A DNA stretch of 64,000 bases from Nitrospira sp. (GCA_030444405.1 JARFPM010000001.1:1-64000), one strand, 5' to 3'; shown: positions 51,818-61,234, counted from the stretch's first letter. Notes: a model not told the origin generated them from the sequence alone. Program-made: numbers and translations.

Positions 51818-52729
51818 ATGTCCGGTCAATTATTCCATCAACTGCCTCTTCCCCTGTTCCTGCTGTCTTATAGATCCTATCGACTAATTGGCATTTTTCT
51901 CGCTCTCGCGGCGTTCATAGCCGCTCCTGTGCTCGCTGAAATCAGGGTCGTCAATGCCCAAGGCGAGCATCGCATGGGGAACCGCGACACCAGGGAAGAC
52001 GCGATCAGACTTGCTACCGAGGCAGCCAAACGGAACGCACTCGAACAGGTTGCCACCTATCTCGAGAGCGTTACGGTCGTTCATGATATGGATGTCACCA
52101 AAGACGAAATTCGGACCTATACGGCCGGGTTGGTGCTGGTGCTCAATCAACAGATATCCACGACTCTCGACGGCGATGTCGTGGTCGTCAAAGTGGATCT
52201 TCTCGCACGGATGGATACGGACGAAGTAGCACGGGCGATCGCAGCGCTTCGCGAAAACGAAGATGCCCGTGTCCAGCTGGTTGCGCTGAGACAAGAAAAT
52301 GAACAGTTGCAAGAGGAACTCAATGCCGTTAATCAGACCCTGGGCAATGCGTCAACACCGGATCAGGTCCAGCAGGCAGCGCAAAAGCGGAAGGAAATCC
52401 TCAATCGAGTACAATCGAACGCGATGGTGTCGCAAGCCTGGACGAATTGGGTGCTTGTCTCACCGATCGGAGCTCCTCAAGGTCTACTGAATAGCGCCAG
52501 CGGTCTCTATCCGGCCAATCCGCATATCGCAATCGCGCAGCAGATTATCACCTACAGGCAGCCACCGACTCCTGGACAGCCCCCTATGCCAGGCAGCACG
52601 AAGCCTCGCATGCCGAGTCATGAGCTGGTTCCACCTCCCGGAGTATCGGGTGCGCCTCGTACGTTAAACGAAGTCATTCATAGTACTCCTCGGCGGCAGC
52701 AGTTTGGGGTGCCAGGAGGAAGTCGTTGA
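51818..52729 (+). CDS. Exported protein, FlgT/LPP20-like N-terminal domain
   Basis: A 303-aa exported protein; the hydrophobic segment (LIGIFLALAAFIAAPVLA, residues ~24-41) follows a polar lead. The N-terminal domain has EDAIRLATEAAKRNALEQVATYLESVTVVHDMDVTKDEIRTYTAGLVLVLNQ and DGDVVVVKVDLLARMDTDEV, the alpha-beta pattern of FlgT/LPP20-like envelope domains. A coiled coil follows (LRENEDARVQLVALRQENEQLQEELNAVNQ), then a Pro-rich tail. A role in envelope assembly is likely, but no flagellar genes are nearby. It is followed by another exported protein of similar fold after 15 bases. Confidence 0.75.
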   Translation: MSGQLFHQLPLPLFLLSYRSYRLIGIFLALAAFIAAPVLAEIRVVNAQGEHRMGNRDTREDAIRLATEAAKRNALEQVATYLESVTVVHDMDVTKDEIRTYTAGLVLVLNQQISTTLDGDVVVVKVDLLARMDTDEVARAIAALRENEDARVQLVALRQENEQLQEELNAVNQTLGNASTPDQVQQAAQKRKEILNRVQSNAMVSQAWTNWVLVSPIGAPQGLLNSASGLYPANPHIAIAQQIITYRQPPTPGQPPMPGSTKPRMPSHELVPPPGVSGAPRTLNEVIHSTPRRQQFGVPGGSR

Positions 52730-52744
52730 GGTTGGTGAAGGAAA

Positions 52745-53206
52745 GTGTTGGCAAACACTATTGAAATGGTCGCCGTTCTTGTAGGCCTTTGGCTCGGCGG
52801 GGGAGTGTTTATCACCGCCGTACAAGCAGCTGAAGTTGGCCATAGCGCCTATTCTTCAGACCAATATTGGATCGGCAAGGGCCAGGGCGATCTCACCAAA
52901 GGCAAGGTCGTCTGCCAGCGTGTGTCGGAGCTTGCGGCGCGGACCGATTTGGCTAAGCAGATCCGTGTGTTGGTCAAGGAACGCATGATCGATCGTGTCC
53001 GTGAACGGTCGGGGCGAGAGAGCGAGCAGGACATCGAACTGACTCGTGAAGAGATTGTTCAGGAATACCTACAGGACGTGAAGATCCTTGATCACCGGAT
53101 CGACGAAGAGAATAAGATTTGTACGGCTACCGCGGTAATGCCGAAGAATCGCGTTGAGGTGAAGCCCGCCACAGATCAGGAACCCAGCCCAGCCGTTATC
53201 CCGTAA
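52745..53206 (+). CDS. Exported LPP20-like protein
   Basis: A 153-aa protein starting at GTG 52745, with AAGGAAA just ahead. The signal segment is MVAVLVGLWLGGGVFITAVQA. The mature part has YWIGKGQGDLTKGKVVCQRVSELAARTDLAKQIRVLVKERMIDRV, the typical LPP20 opening (helix with ARxxLAKQI), then REEIVQEYLQDVKILDHRIDEENKICTATAVMP, with two Cys that might pair. It follows the 303-aa exported protein on the same strand, and the two probably form an operon. Function unknown. Confidence 0.78.
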   Translation: MLANTIEMVAVLVGLWLGGGVFITAVQAAEVGHSAYSSDQYWIGKGQGDLTKGKVVCQRVSELAARTDLAKQIRVLVKERMIDRVRERSGRESEQDIELTREEIVQEYLQDVKILDHRIDEENKICTATAVMPKNRVEVKPATDQEPSPAVIP

Positions 53207-53260
53207 CAGGCCAGCCAGTCGTCTTGCAGCTTCGAACCCATATCGGATATGTAGTCCTGC

Positions 53261-54529
53261 ATGCCGGTCGAGAATAATTTCCAGCACGACGAGCTGTCAC
53301 GGAAGAACCCCGGTGAGCGATTGCGGGTTGCCGACCTGGCGGATGTCGTACCTCCGGATTCGCCGGTTTGGGCAGAGACCATGGGCAAGTATGGGACAGC
53401 CCTGTCTCAGGCCGGTGTCGCGAGCGTGGTCTTTCTCCATGGCTCGCTCCATGGGACCGACCTCTTCGGTATGCAACGTTTGGACGAGGTGGGCGGACTC
53501 AAACGGGGGTATTCACGGGGCGTGTCGGGACTCGATGCCTTGCTCGCTGCCATGCGGGAGGAGAGCAACGGGATTCCGTTGCTGCCGGGTGGGGGAAAAC
53601 CGCCACTCCAAGACGATGATGCGACGAAAACCCTTCTGGATGAGCAGATCGGGGATGCGGGTAACTTTACCAATGCCGATGTCGAATCGATCAAGAAGGC
53701 TATCAATAAGAATCTGACTCGGACGATCTCCTGCATCAGGCTGCTCTGGTCATCCGAGCATCACCATCTTGGCCGAGCATGCGCCGCCGTTCGGTTACTC
53801 GATGAACTGCATAAGCTTTGCAAGCAGCAAAACTTGGGAACGGGGCACCGAGTTCTTATAGAGGCTCATGGACAAGCCGGGCTGGTTCTGGCACTTGTGT
53901 CGAATCTGCTCTGTTCGAGCCCGATCACGGGTCGACGAAGGTTCCTCGATATTCTCACCGACTATGCCGACCAGACAAATCAGGCCCAACTCGCCGCGAC
54001 GATCAAGCAAATTGAACCCTTGCTGGCGGCAGGATCACTCCTCAATGGAGTGTCCATCGATATCGTCACCTTCGGCACGCCGGTTCGCTATGGGTGGGAT
54101 CCGTCCGGTATCGGGAAGCTGCTGCACGTCGTGAACCACCGGAACTTGCGGACGGATGGAAAGAGCTGGTTGGCGAAGATGGAGCTGCCTCAAATTACCA
54201 TGGAGATGCCGATTGGTTGGGGCGGAGACTATGTTCAGGAACTGGCGGTCGCAGGCAGTGATGCCGTCCCTCCGACTGAACCGGCCAAGGCGGCGAATAA
54301 AAGGGTTTGGGAGATGGTCGAGCCGTATGATGGATTCGAACGGTGGCTGGAATGTGCCAGACGAGCCGTGCGTTTTCCCAGCGAAGGACGCTGTCTGCTC
54401 GTCGATTACAAGGACAGCACCGGCTCGACGAACCCAGGCGACCATTACTATGGCCACGCGGTCTACACGCGCCATCACGTCCAGTTGTTCAATACGGCGC
54501 AGATTGTCCACGCTTTCTACGAGGCCTAA
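53261..54529 (+). CDS. Alpha/beta-hydrolase-like protein without a serine nucleophile
   Basis: A 422-aa soluble protein. Two segments resemble an alpha/beta hydrolase: VASVVFLHGSLHGTDLFG (oxyanion-type HG) and HRVLIEAHGQAGLVLALVSNLL, where the nucleophile elbow GxSxG would be; here AHGQAG has no serine. The second half includes GVSIDIVTFGTPVRYGWD and KLLHVVNHRN, as in lipase-like folds, and HYYGHAVYTRHHVQLF near the end. Hydrolase activity is therefore doubtful; a binding role or another nucleophile is possible. No signal peptide. Its stop overlaps that of lon on the opposite strand. Confidence 0.7.
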   Translation: MPVENNFQHDELSRKNPGERLRVADLADVVPPDSPVWAETMGKYGTALSQAGVASVVFLHGSLHGTDLFGMQRLDEVGGLKRGYSRGVSGLDALLAAMREESNGIPLLPGGGKPPLQDDDATKTLLDEQIGDAGNFTNADVESIKKAINKNLTRTISCIRLLWSSEHHHLGRACAAVRLLDELHKLCKQQNLGTGHRVLIEAHGQAGLVLALVSNLLCSSPITGRRRFLDILTDYADQTNQAQLAATIKQIEPLLAAGSLLNGVSIDIVTFGTPVRYGWDPSGIGKLLHVVNHRNLRTDGKSWLAKMELPQITMEMPIGWGGDYVQELAVAGSDAVPPTEPAKAANKRVWEMVEPYDGFERWLECARRAVRFPSEGRCLLVDYKDSTGSTNPGDHYYGHAVYTRHHVQLFNTAQIVHAFYEA

Positions 54530-56928
54530 ACGTCCTTTGCGGCGTCTGCAGCTTCCATAGGCTCACTCCCGTTTCCGGCCGGCCCGTACTCCGAGTCCGG
54601 ATTGAAGGCCGCCGGCAGCACCTCTTCAATCCGTTCAGCCAGGATGAAGGTCAGTTCATCGCGCACTTCTTGTGGGACATCCTTGAGATCTTTCTCGTTG
54701 GCCTTCGGCAGGATGATGCGCTTGATTCCTGCACGATGCGCCGCCAGCATTTTTTCCTTAATACCTCCTACCGGCAAGACAAGTCCGCTCAGGCTCATTT
54801 CCCCTGTCATAGCCGTGTCGCTACGCACGGCTCTGCCCTCGTAAGCGGAAGCCAACGCGGTGGCCATGGTGATACCGGCCGATGGACCATCCTTTGGAAT
54901 GGCCCCGGAGGGCACGTGGATATGGACTCCGTTCCGCTTAAAACGCGAGATGTCCAAGCCCATGCTCTCGGCATGGGACCACAGATAGCTCCTGGCCGCG
55001 CGAGCAGACTCCTGCATGACGTCGCCTAGTTGCCCTGTGAGGGTCATCTCATGACCTCCAGGGAGCAAGGTGGTTTCAATATAGAGCACATCGCCACCGG
55101 TCGGGGTCCAGGCGAGGCCGGTGGCGACACCTGGAGGCAGACTCTTCCGAGCCTCTTCCGGCATAAACCGTTCGGAGCCCAGCCACTCACCGAGGACATC
55201 CGCCTGAATATCGACGGGCAGCCGCTCCTGGCCTTCCAGAAGATCAGCGAATGTGAGGGCCACTTTTCTCGTCAACCGTCCCAGCATCTGCTCGAGTTGG
55301 CGCACGCCGGCTTCTCTCGTGTAGCGCGAAATGACGAGATTCAACACCTCGTCTGTGAGCACAGCTTGGTTTGCCTCGATGCCTGCCTCCTTGAGCCGTC
55401 TCGGCCAGAGATAGCGTCGGGCGATTTCAGCTTTCTCTCGCTCGCTATAGCCTTGAAGGCGAATGACTTCCATCCGATCCAACAAGGGTTGGCTGATGGT
55501 ATCGAGGGTATTGGCAGTGGTGATAAAGAAGACCTTCGACAAATCGAACGGGAGGTCCAAATAATGATCACGGAATGTGTGATTCTGTGCGGGATCCAGA
55601 ATTTCTAAGAGGGCCGAAGCCGGATCGCCTCGAAAATCGCGCCCCATCTTGTCGACTTCATCGAGCATCAAGACTGGATTGTTGACTCCTGCCCGGCGGA
55701 TGGCCTGAATAATGCGACCCGGGAGTGCCCCAACGTATGTACGGCGATGGCCGCGCAGTTCTGCTTCGTCATGGACGCCGCCCAAGCTGAATCGTTCGAA
55801 CGTCCGACCCATTGCCCTCGCAATCGACTGTCCCAGACTTGTCTTGCCGACGCCGGGAGGACCGACGAGGCAGAGAATCGGGGCCTTCGCCGTCGGGTTG
55901 AGCTTCAAGACCGCTAGGTGTTCGACGATACGTTCTTTCACTTCCTTGATCCCGTAGTGGTCTTCCTCCAACACCTGTCGGACCCTTGAAAGGTTGAGAT
56001 GTTCTTCGGATGCCTTGGTCCAAGGCAGTTCGAGAACCAGTTCAAGGTAAGTCCGAAGGACTTGATGGTCTGGTGACGTGGGCGGTACTTTGGCCAACCG
56101 CGTGACTTCACGCTCGACCTCTTTGCGAATATGGTCGGGCAGGTCGGCTTCAGCGATCAGTCGCTTGAGACGAGCCACCTCGTTCTCGTCGTCCGCACCT
56201 TCGCCCAGCTCTTCCTGGATGGCTTTTAGTTGTTCGCGCAAGATGTACTCGCGTTGATTCTTGCCGATTTTTGTCTGCGCATCCTTGGCGATCTTTTCCC
56301 GCAACTGGAGTATTTGGATTTCCTTAGACAGCGCGGCGTAGAGGCTGCGAAGGAGGTCCAGCGTCGAAGAACACTCGAGTAATCGCTGCTCTTCGACCAC
56401 ATTGAGATTGACGAGGGAGGCGATACGATAGGCCAGCGCCACAGAATCATCCTCATCGCTCAGCACCGCGCCGACTTCTTGGATGCCGGGAGCTTGAATC
56501 AGTCTTGGTAAGTCGGACACAAGTTCTTGAATGGCTCGGTGAAGGGCTTGGACTTCCGGTCCATCGTCCGTCGGACGCCCTAAAGAACGGATACGCACGA
56601 TGGGGTAGGGAGTGGACTGTTCTTCTTTCATGAGGACGACGCGATCCAGCCCTTGAACCAGCGCGTGAATCGTTCCCTCGGACGACTGACCGATTTGCTT
56701 GACGATCGCCTTCGTGCCGATGGAATACAAATCGGCGAGTGCCGGTTCTTCGGTCTGGGGATCTCGCTGCGCTACCACGACGATCGTCTTCTCTTCAGTC
56801 TTCATTGCAGCATTGACGGCAGCTATTGACCGCTCCCGCCCGACCGTCAGCGGCATCATCACCCCTGGGAACAATACCGTCCGTTTGACGGGGAGTATCG
56901 GTAATGTCGACACCACATTATTTTCCAT
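54526..56928 (-). CDS. lon: ATP-dependent protease Lon
   Basis: An 800-aa LonA protease. Domains: N-terminal Lon domain (LPILPVKRTVLFPGVMMPLTVGRERS), a long coiled coil, the AAA+ module with Walker A GPPGVGKTSLGQSIARAMGR and Walker B PVLMLDEVDKMG, and the C-terminal protease with the catalytic Ser in KDGPSAGITMATAL and Lys in PVGGIKEKML. The start at 56928 has AAGGAGGGG ahead of it; the track start at 56997 adds 23 residues. A Pro/Glu-poor tail of ~25 residues extends beyond the core. It degrades misfolded and regulatory proteins. Stands alone. Confidence 0.96.
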   Translation of the reverse strand: MENNVVSTLPILPVKRTVLFPGVMMPLTVGRERSIAAVNAAMKTEEKTIVVVAQRDPQTEEPALADLYSIGTKAIVKQIGQSSEGTIHALVQGLDRVVLMKEEQSTPYPIVRIRSLGRPTDDGPEVQALHRAIQELVSDLPRLIQAPGIQEVGAVLSDEDDSVALAYRIASLVNLNVVEEQRLLECSSTLDLLRSLYAALSKEIQILQLREKIAKDAQTKIGKNQREYILREQLKAIQEELGEGADDENEVARLKRLIAEADLPDHIRKEVEREVTRLAKVPPTSPDHQVLRTYLELVLELPWTKASEEHLNLSRVRQVLEEDHYGIKEVKERIVEHLAVLKLNPTAKAPILCLVGPPGVGKTSLGQSIARAMGRTFERFSLGGVHDEAELRGHRRTYVGALPGRIIQAIRRAGVNNPVLMLDEVDKMGRDFRGDPASALLEILDPAQNHTFRDHYLDLPFDLSKVFFITTANTLDTISQPLLDRMEVIRLQGYSEREKAEIARRYLWPRRLKEAGIEANQAVLTDEVLNLVISRYTREAGVRQLEQMLGRLTRKVALTFADLLEGQERLPVDIQADVLGEWLGSERFMPEEARKSLPPGVATGLAWTPTGGDVLYIETTLLPGGHEMTLTGQLGDVMQESARAARSYLWSHAESMGLDISRFKRNGVHIHVPSGAIPKDGPSAGITMATALASAYEGRAVRSDTAMTGEMSLSGLVLPVGGIKEKMLAAHRAGIKRIILPKANEKDLKDVPQEVRDELTFILAERIEEVLPAAFNPDSEYGPAGNGSEPMEAADAAKDV

Positions 56929-57300
56929 GAAAACCCCTCCTTGCTCAGGGTTCAACACATTATAGCAGCCTGATAGGTTTCCCCGCACAGAAGTCAAGGG
57001 GAAGGGACCGAGGATGAGTGGTCACTAACGGACGCAAGAGGAATGGCCCAATAGGCGAATGAGACGCCAGATCACAGTCTTGCCCACTTCATTCAATCTG
57101 CTTGCATGTGGACGCACCACATTGGAGGAGAGCAGGCTGCGGGCTATTTCACGCGGACTTGCGTGCGATAGCTGGTGACTGCCGAGACGTGGATGACGAC
57201 ATCGGTCAGCACGCCATGGGTATGTACGTTTGCGATCGCCGGTATCCGTGTTCTCCACGTGCCGGTGCCCTTGGCAATCTTGGCGTGGGTGAGCCGATCA
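56929..57300. other. Intergenic region between lon and the THUMP methyltransferase gene
   Basis: 372 bases with no convincing gene. The ORFs 57025..57258 minus and 57102..57323, 57175..57435 plus have no family character. A minus-strand frame lacking a start codon ends at 57148 or so; I could not link it to any family. Most probably regulatory sequence for lon. Confidence 0.35.
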
Positions 57301-58476
57301 TCAAGCCTGGTTTGTCGGTCTGAGGCGTCGCCTCGCTCCGCCTTGGACGATCACGAACTCATAGACCCGGCATTCCAATGCTCCGTTGAAGAGGGGAATG
57401 CGTTTGGATGGCGTCAGCCCAATCAGCTTCGATAAGCGAGCATCGCCTGTCAGCACATAGGCACGCCATCCGGCGAAGCGTTGCTTCAGCCAATCGCCCA
57501 GCTTGGGATAAAACGACTCCAGTTCGTCCGACCGGCTGAGGCGGACTCCATAGGGCGGATTGATGACCATCACGCCTTTGTCCGTCGGCGCTTCCAGATC
57601 CAGAATGTTACTTTGCTTCAGCCGGACATCAATCGCGACTCCAGCGCCCTGAAACATCCGCTGCGCCACCTTCACCATCGCCGGATCCCGGTCTGAAGCA
57701 TAGATCGCGGCCGGCGCCTGGGCCACTTGTTTGGCCCGCGCCGCTTCGCGAAGATGGTCCCACCGCTGTGCATCGTGAACAAGGAATCGTTCAAAGCTAA
57801 AGTTGCGTGAGATGCCCGGCGCGATCTGGCGAGCCATGAAGGCGGCTTCGAGAGGAATCGTTCCGCTCCCGCACATGGGATCGAGCAGCACATCGTTCGC
57901 GCTCCAGCCGGCGAGCCGTAGAATTCCCGCCGCCAGGTTTTCTCTGAGGGGTGCTTCGACCGAGCCCACCCGATGGCCACGTTTAAACAGTGGCTCTCCG
58001 GATGTATCCACATAAAACGTAACGGTGCTCTGGTCCAGAAAGGCGTCGAGCCTGATGTTCGGTCGCTCCGTATCGACGCTGGGGCGACGTTGTTTGCCCG
58101 CGGCAAACTTATCGCAGATGGCGTCTTTGATACGAAGGGTTAGGAAGTCCAGGCTGGGGAGGGGACATCGACGGGCGCTCACCTTCACCTTGATCGTCTG
58201 AGCCGGCGTGAACCAATCGGGCCAGGCAAGCGCATAGGCGGCGTTATAGACATCGTGTTCTGTTCTGTAGGGGCTCTGGCCGACTTCCCAAAGGACACGG
58301 CTGGCGATGTGCGTGTTGAGATTGACCCAGTACATGGTCGACCAGGGCGCGCTGAAGCTGACGCCTCCTTCCGTCTTGGTCGTCGTTGACACGCCAAGGC
58401 TATGCAGCTCTCCCTCAAGTACGCCTTCAAGCCCATGTGGGCAAGGTGCAAAGAATCTACGTTTTGTGCTATCCAT
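57301..58476 (-). CDS. THUMP-domain RNA methyltransferase (RlmL/TrmN-like)
   Basis: A 391-aa protein with an N-terminal ferredoxin-like/THUMP region (FFAPCPHGLEGVLEGELHSLGV, KVKVSARRCPLP) and a C-terminal SAM methyltransferase domain: VLLDPMCGSGTIPLEAAFMARQIAPG, IYASDRDPAMVKVAQRMF and the catalytic VINPPYGVRLS, the N6/N2-type NPPY motif. The layout is the RlmL half of E. coli RlmKL, which makes m2G2445 in 23S rRNA, but tRNA targets (TrmN/Trm14-type) cannot be excluded. I took the ATG at 58476 (MDSTKRRFFAPCPHG); the track start adds 18 residues. Divergent from the Nudix gene. Confidence 0.88.
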   Translation of the reverse strand: MDSTKRRFFAPCPHGLEGVLEGELHSLGVSTTTKTEGGVSFSAPWSTMYWVNLNTHIASRVLWEVGQSPYRTEHDVYNAAYALAWPDWFTPAQTIKVKVSARRCPLPSLDFLTLRIKDAICDKFAAGKQRRPSVDTERPNIRLDAFLDQSTVTFYVDTSGEPLFKRGHRVGSVEAPLRENLAAGILRLAGWSANDVLLDPMCGSGTIPLEAAFMARQIAPGISRNFSFERFLVHDAQRWDHLREAARAKQVAQAPAAIYASDRDPAMVKVAQRMFQGAGVAIDVRLKQSNILDLEAPTDKGVMVINPPYGVRLSRSDELESFYPKLGDWLKQRFAGWRAYVLTGDARLSKLIGLTPSKRIPLFNGALECRVYEFVIVQGGARRRLRPTNQA

Positions 58477-58513
58477 TTTATTCTCCGATGATTGCTGATT
58501 CAGAGGCCGCCTG

Positions 58514-59056
58514 ATGAATTTTTGCAGCACCTGTGGGAAGTCTGTGATCCAAAAAGTTCCGCCCGGCGATAACCTGCCCCGGTTCGTGTGCGAAACGTGT
58601 CAGGCCATTCATTACCATAATCCCAAGATCGTCGCGGGCTGTATTCCGGAATGGGAGGATCAAATCCTCTTATGCCGGCGGGCCATCGAGCCACGTCTTG
58701 GGCTTTGGACATTCCCGGCAGGATTCATGGAGCTTGGCGAAAGCACGGAACAAGCAGCAGTTCGCGAAACACAGGAAGAAGCGCATGCCGATGTGAGGAT
58801 CGCCGGACTCTATGCTGTGCTGAGTCTTCCCAATATTGGGCAGGTCTATCTAGTGTTTCGCGGCCGAATGACGACGCCGGTATTTCAGGCGGGACCGGAA
58901 AGCCTGGACGTACGACTATTTCCCCTGTCAGAGATTCCCTGGGAGACGATGGCCTTTCCCGTGGTGAGCGAAGCTCTGAGACGTTACGTGTCCGACGCGA
59001 AATCCGGGGAATTCCGACTCCATCTCGACAGCCTGCCGGACAAGCCTGGGTTCTAA
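58514..59056 (+). CDS. Zinc-ribbon Nudix hydrolase
   Basis: A 180-aa Nudix hydrolase. An N-terminal zinc ribbon (CSTCGKSV ... CETCQAIHYHNPKIV) precedes the Nudix box GFMELGESTEQAAVRETQEEAHA, complete except that the usual GU at its end is HA. Zn-ribbon Nudix proteins of the NudC type hydrolyse NAD(H) and related dinucleotides; here the N-terminal extra domain of NudC is missing, so substrate choice is open. It is divergent from the methyltransferase gene with 37 bases between starts. Good length, and no odd composition. Confidence 0.9.
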   Translation: MNFCSTCGKSVIQKVPPGDNLPRFVCETCQAIHYHNPKIVAGCIPEWEDQILLCRRAIEPRLGLWTFPAGFMELGESTEQAAVRETQEEAHADVRIAGLYAVLSLPNIGQVYLVFRGRMTTPVFQAGPESLDVRLFPLSEIPWETMAFPVVSEALRRYVSDAKSGEFRLHLDSLPDKPGF

Positions 59057-59296
59057 GCCGGCATCAAAGACTCCCTGCGCTTTGCGCTGGATTTGGTAAT
59101 CAGTGAATGTTGCAAACGCTTTCTGCCCCCCCTTTTCTCGATGAGCGACTAAACTCGCAGGGATTTTGAGGATGGCTTCTGCAAAAAAGCGCTTGGGGAA
59201 AGTCGTTCCAATGTGGTTTTCCAGCAGTCTCAGTCTGCTGAAACAATCTGCGACGTGCTTCATGTTGGAAGAATTACATGACGAGTGCGAGTCGCT

Positions 59297-59656
59297 TTAG
59301 GCCTTCGGCAACTCGTCTTTCGGAAAGACGAGAGCCTGTCCTGCCGTCACGGAGAGTTGCTCGACCACCCGCTTGAGTCGTTCTTGTTCAGCGGGTGCCA
59401 CCGTTAAGAATTCGATGCCAATGCCCCGTGATCCGGACCAGCGGACGGTCCCCTTGCTGATGTGGATTGGGGTAGGTTCGCCGGACAATTCGATGAGTAA
59501 TTCAACCTGCATGCCGGTAAATGGCTGGACGACGCTTTCTAACCGGCACCCTTTTACAGAGAGATCCTTCACGGAAGCGTTGTATCGAAGTTTGTCTCTC
59601 TGAACCAACGTGCTTGGCATTGCAACTGGAAACCGGGGGAATTTCCGAATAACCAT
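59297..59656 (-). CDS. PilZ-domain protein
   Basis: A 119-aa single-domain PilZ protein. The c-di-GMP binding elements are intact: RKFPRFPVAMPSTL with the RxxxR motif at residues 3-7, and ASVKDLSVKGCRLES with (D/N)xSxxG. The rest is the PilZ six-strand barrel (GMQVELLIELSG, GTVRWSGSRGIGIEFL) and a C-terminal helix. It should bind c-di-GMP and act as an adaptor; the target is unknown and no cyclase or flagellar gene is adjacent. It is isolated. Confidence 0.92.
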   Translation of the reverse strand: MVIRKFPRFPVAMPSTLVQRDKLRYNASVKDLSVKGCRLESVVQPFTGMQVELLIELSGEPTPIHISKGTVRWSGSRGIGIEFLTVAPAEQERLKRVVEQLSVTAGQALVFPKDELPKA

Positions 59657-59858
59657 CGTCCCATCCTCGTGTCTGTTGACAGGCCTCTCACCGCCCGTGC
59701 ATGGATTCGTCGTTCTGCCAACCGGTCGAGCGGTACCTATAGTGTTCTACTGAGCAGGCTATTGGTCCAACGCAATCTTGTCAACGAAAAGCCTGATCTG
59801 AACAAGCAGGTGGATTGGGAAAGAGAACGAGCTGTCACTGCTTAGTCGTGCAGCGGCG

Positions 59859-60347
59859 TCACCAACGGTAGCCCCAATAACCGTAAGGTCGTGGGCCCCA
59901 AAAGGGACGGTAATAGGGACGGTAATAGGGTGAGGCGTAAATACCAGTGCTGCCAAAGTGGAGTCCGAACCCGAGTCCGAGGCCGAGGGGATAACCATGG
60001 GAGTAGGGATAGGAAGAGGGGATTGGGATCATGGTTGTGGTGGGCCGCTCTGCAAGCTGGCGTTGTAGGTCGGTTGTTGCCGTGGTTTGACGATCGAGCT
60101 GATCTTTTAGTTGACTCACGGCACCATGTTGTGCCTGAAGTTTCCCTTCAAGCTCCGCAATCTTCTTCTGCTGCGCTTCCATGAAGGCATTCATGCAACG
60201 GGTCTGCGCGTCGCCTGTGTAGTTCGAACACTCCCACGGTAATTGGAGGGTTTCAGCGAAGGACGGAAAGGGGAGAAGGGCGCAAGCTAAGCTTCCGGCC
60301 CAAACTGATACTCGCCATAACCGATACCGGAAGGTCTCCACGTTCAT
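59859..60347 (-). CDS. Exported coiled-coil protein with Gly/Tyr-rich tail
   Basis: A 162-aa exported protein with a signal peptide (VWAGSLACALLPFPSFA). After a Cys-containing start (LPWECSNYTGDAQTRCMNAFMEAQ) comes a coiled coil (KKIAELEGKLQAQHGAVSQLKDQLDRQTTATTDLQRQLAE), then a Pro/Ser/Tyr-rich tail: GYPLGLGLGFGLHFGSTGIY and YYRPYYRPFWGPRPYGYWGYRW. The Gly/Tyr/Trp-rich end looks like surface or cell-envelope low-complexity sequence. I know no family. Isolated on the minus strand. The repeated YYRPYYRPF implies internal triplet duplication. Confidence 0.75.
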   Translation of the reverse strand: MNVETFRYRLWRVSVWAGSLACALLPFPSFAETLQLPWECSNYTGDAQTRCMNAFMEAQQKKIAELEGKLQAQHGAVSQLKDQLDRQTTATTDLQRQLAERPTTTMIPIPSSYPYSHGYPLGLGLGFGLHFGSTGIYASPYYRPYYRPFWGPRPYGYWGYRW

Positions 60348-60520
60348 GGCTCCCTTCTACTCGACTGGTTAGAGGCTACCACGAGAACTTCACTTTAAAT
60401 AGATTGGCGCTGGAGCTTGCCGAACGATCCTTCAAGGCGTGGTCGAACGGCGCGTTTGATTTTGGCGCAGGGGACTCCTACAATGCACCGGTTAAGCGAC
60501 TGTAACGATGAGCTGGGCGC

Positions 60521-61234
60521 ATGCCTGCGCGACGACCTCCCAACAAGAAAAAACTCGGCAAGTCCGGTCTGCCGGATCTTTCTGCTAAGCGCCGATTCCA
60601 ACTGCGTCTCCTGAAGTGGTATGGAGAACACGGTCGGGATCTACCCTGGCGCAAAACGTCAAATCCGTATCATATCCTTGTTTCAGAAGTGATGCTTCAA
60701 CAGACCCAAGTTGATCGAGTGATTCCCAAGTACCACGAGTTCTTGGAACGCTATCCCAGTTTCGAAGACCTGGCAGAAGCTCCTGTCGCCGATGTCAAGA
60801 AGACTTGGTATCCCCTTGGGTATAACATTCGCCCGGAGCGGCTGCATGGAATCGCTTGCGAAACGGTGGAACGGTACGGAGGGAAATTACCCAATGACGC
60901 TGACGAGTTGCTCTCATTCAAAGGGATCGGGCGGTATACTGCCGGGGCTATTCGCTCCTTTGCGTTCAATGAAGATGCGCCCATTCTGGACACGAATGTA
61001 ATACGTGTCTTACACAGGGTGTTTGTCGCTGAGGGTGATCCGAAGGCACAGAAGACGAAGCTGTGGGAATTGTCTGAAAATTTGATTCCACCGGGGAAAG
61101 GGTATGACTTTAATCAGGCTCTCATGGACTTTGGAGCGATGGTATGCACAGCTCGTGATCCCTATTGTCTCCTCTGTCCGATGAAATCGTTCTGCAAGAC
61201 ATATCCGTTCAGTTCGGTGACGCGTGAACGGTAG
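60521..61234 (+). CDS. mutY: MutY-type A/G-specific DNA glycosylase without a C-terminal Nudix domain
   Basis: A 237-aa HhH-GPD glycosylase that should excise adenine opposite 8-oxoguanine. It has LPWRKTSNPYHILVSEVMLQQTQVDRV (MutY-type catalytic Glu), FKGIGRYTAGAI (HhH), APILDTNVIRVLHRVF (catalytic Asp) and the 4Fe-4S ligands C-x6-C-x2-C-x5-C (CTARDPYCLLCPMKSFC). Normal MutY is ~350 aa with a C-terminal Nudix-like 8-oxoG recognition domain. Here the protein ends 12 residues after the cluster and a separate Nudix gene follows at once. It starts a three-gene operon. Confidence 0.9.
   Translation: MPARRPPNKKKLGKSGLPDLSAKRRFQLRLLKWYGEHGRDLPWRKTSNPYHILVSEVMLQQTQVDRVIPKYHEFLERYPSFEDLAEAPVADVKKTWYPLGYNIRPERLHGIACETVERYGGKLPNDADELLSFKGIGRYTAGAIRSFAFNEDAPILDTNVIRVLHRVFVAEGDPKAQKTKLWELSENLIPPGKGYDFNQALMDFGAMVCTARDPYCLLCPMKSFCKTYPFSSVTRER

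Noticed and set aside
57148-57330. Minus-strand frame giving a plausible C-terminus (IANVHTHGVLTDVVIHVSAV)
   Set aside because: Has no start codon of reasonable position, overlaps the 3' end of the methyltransferase gene and matches no family I know.
58928-59263. 111-aa minus-strand ORF overlapping the Nudix gene end
   Set aside because: Mostly antisense to the Nudix 3' end; no RBS or domain.
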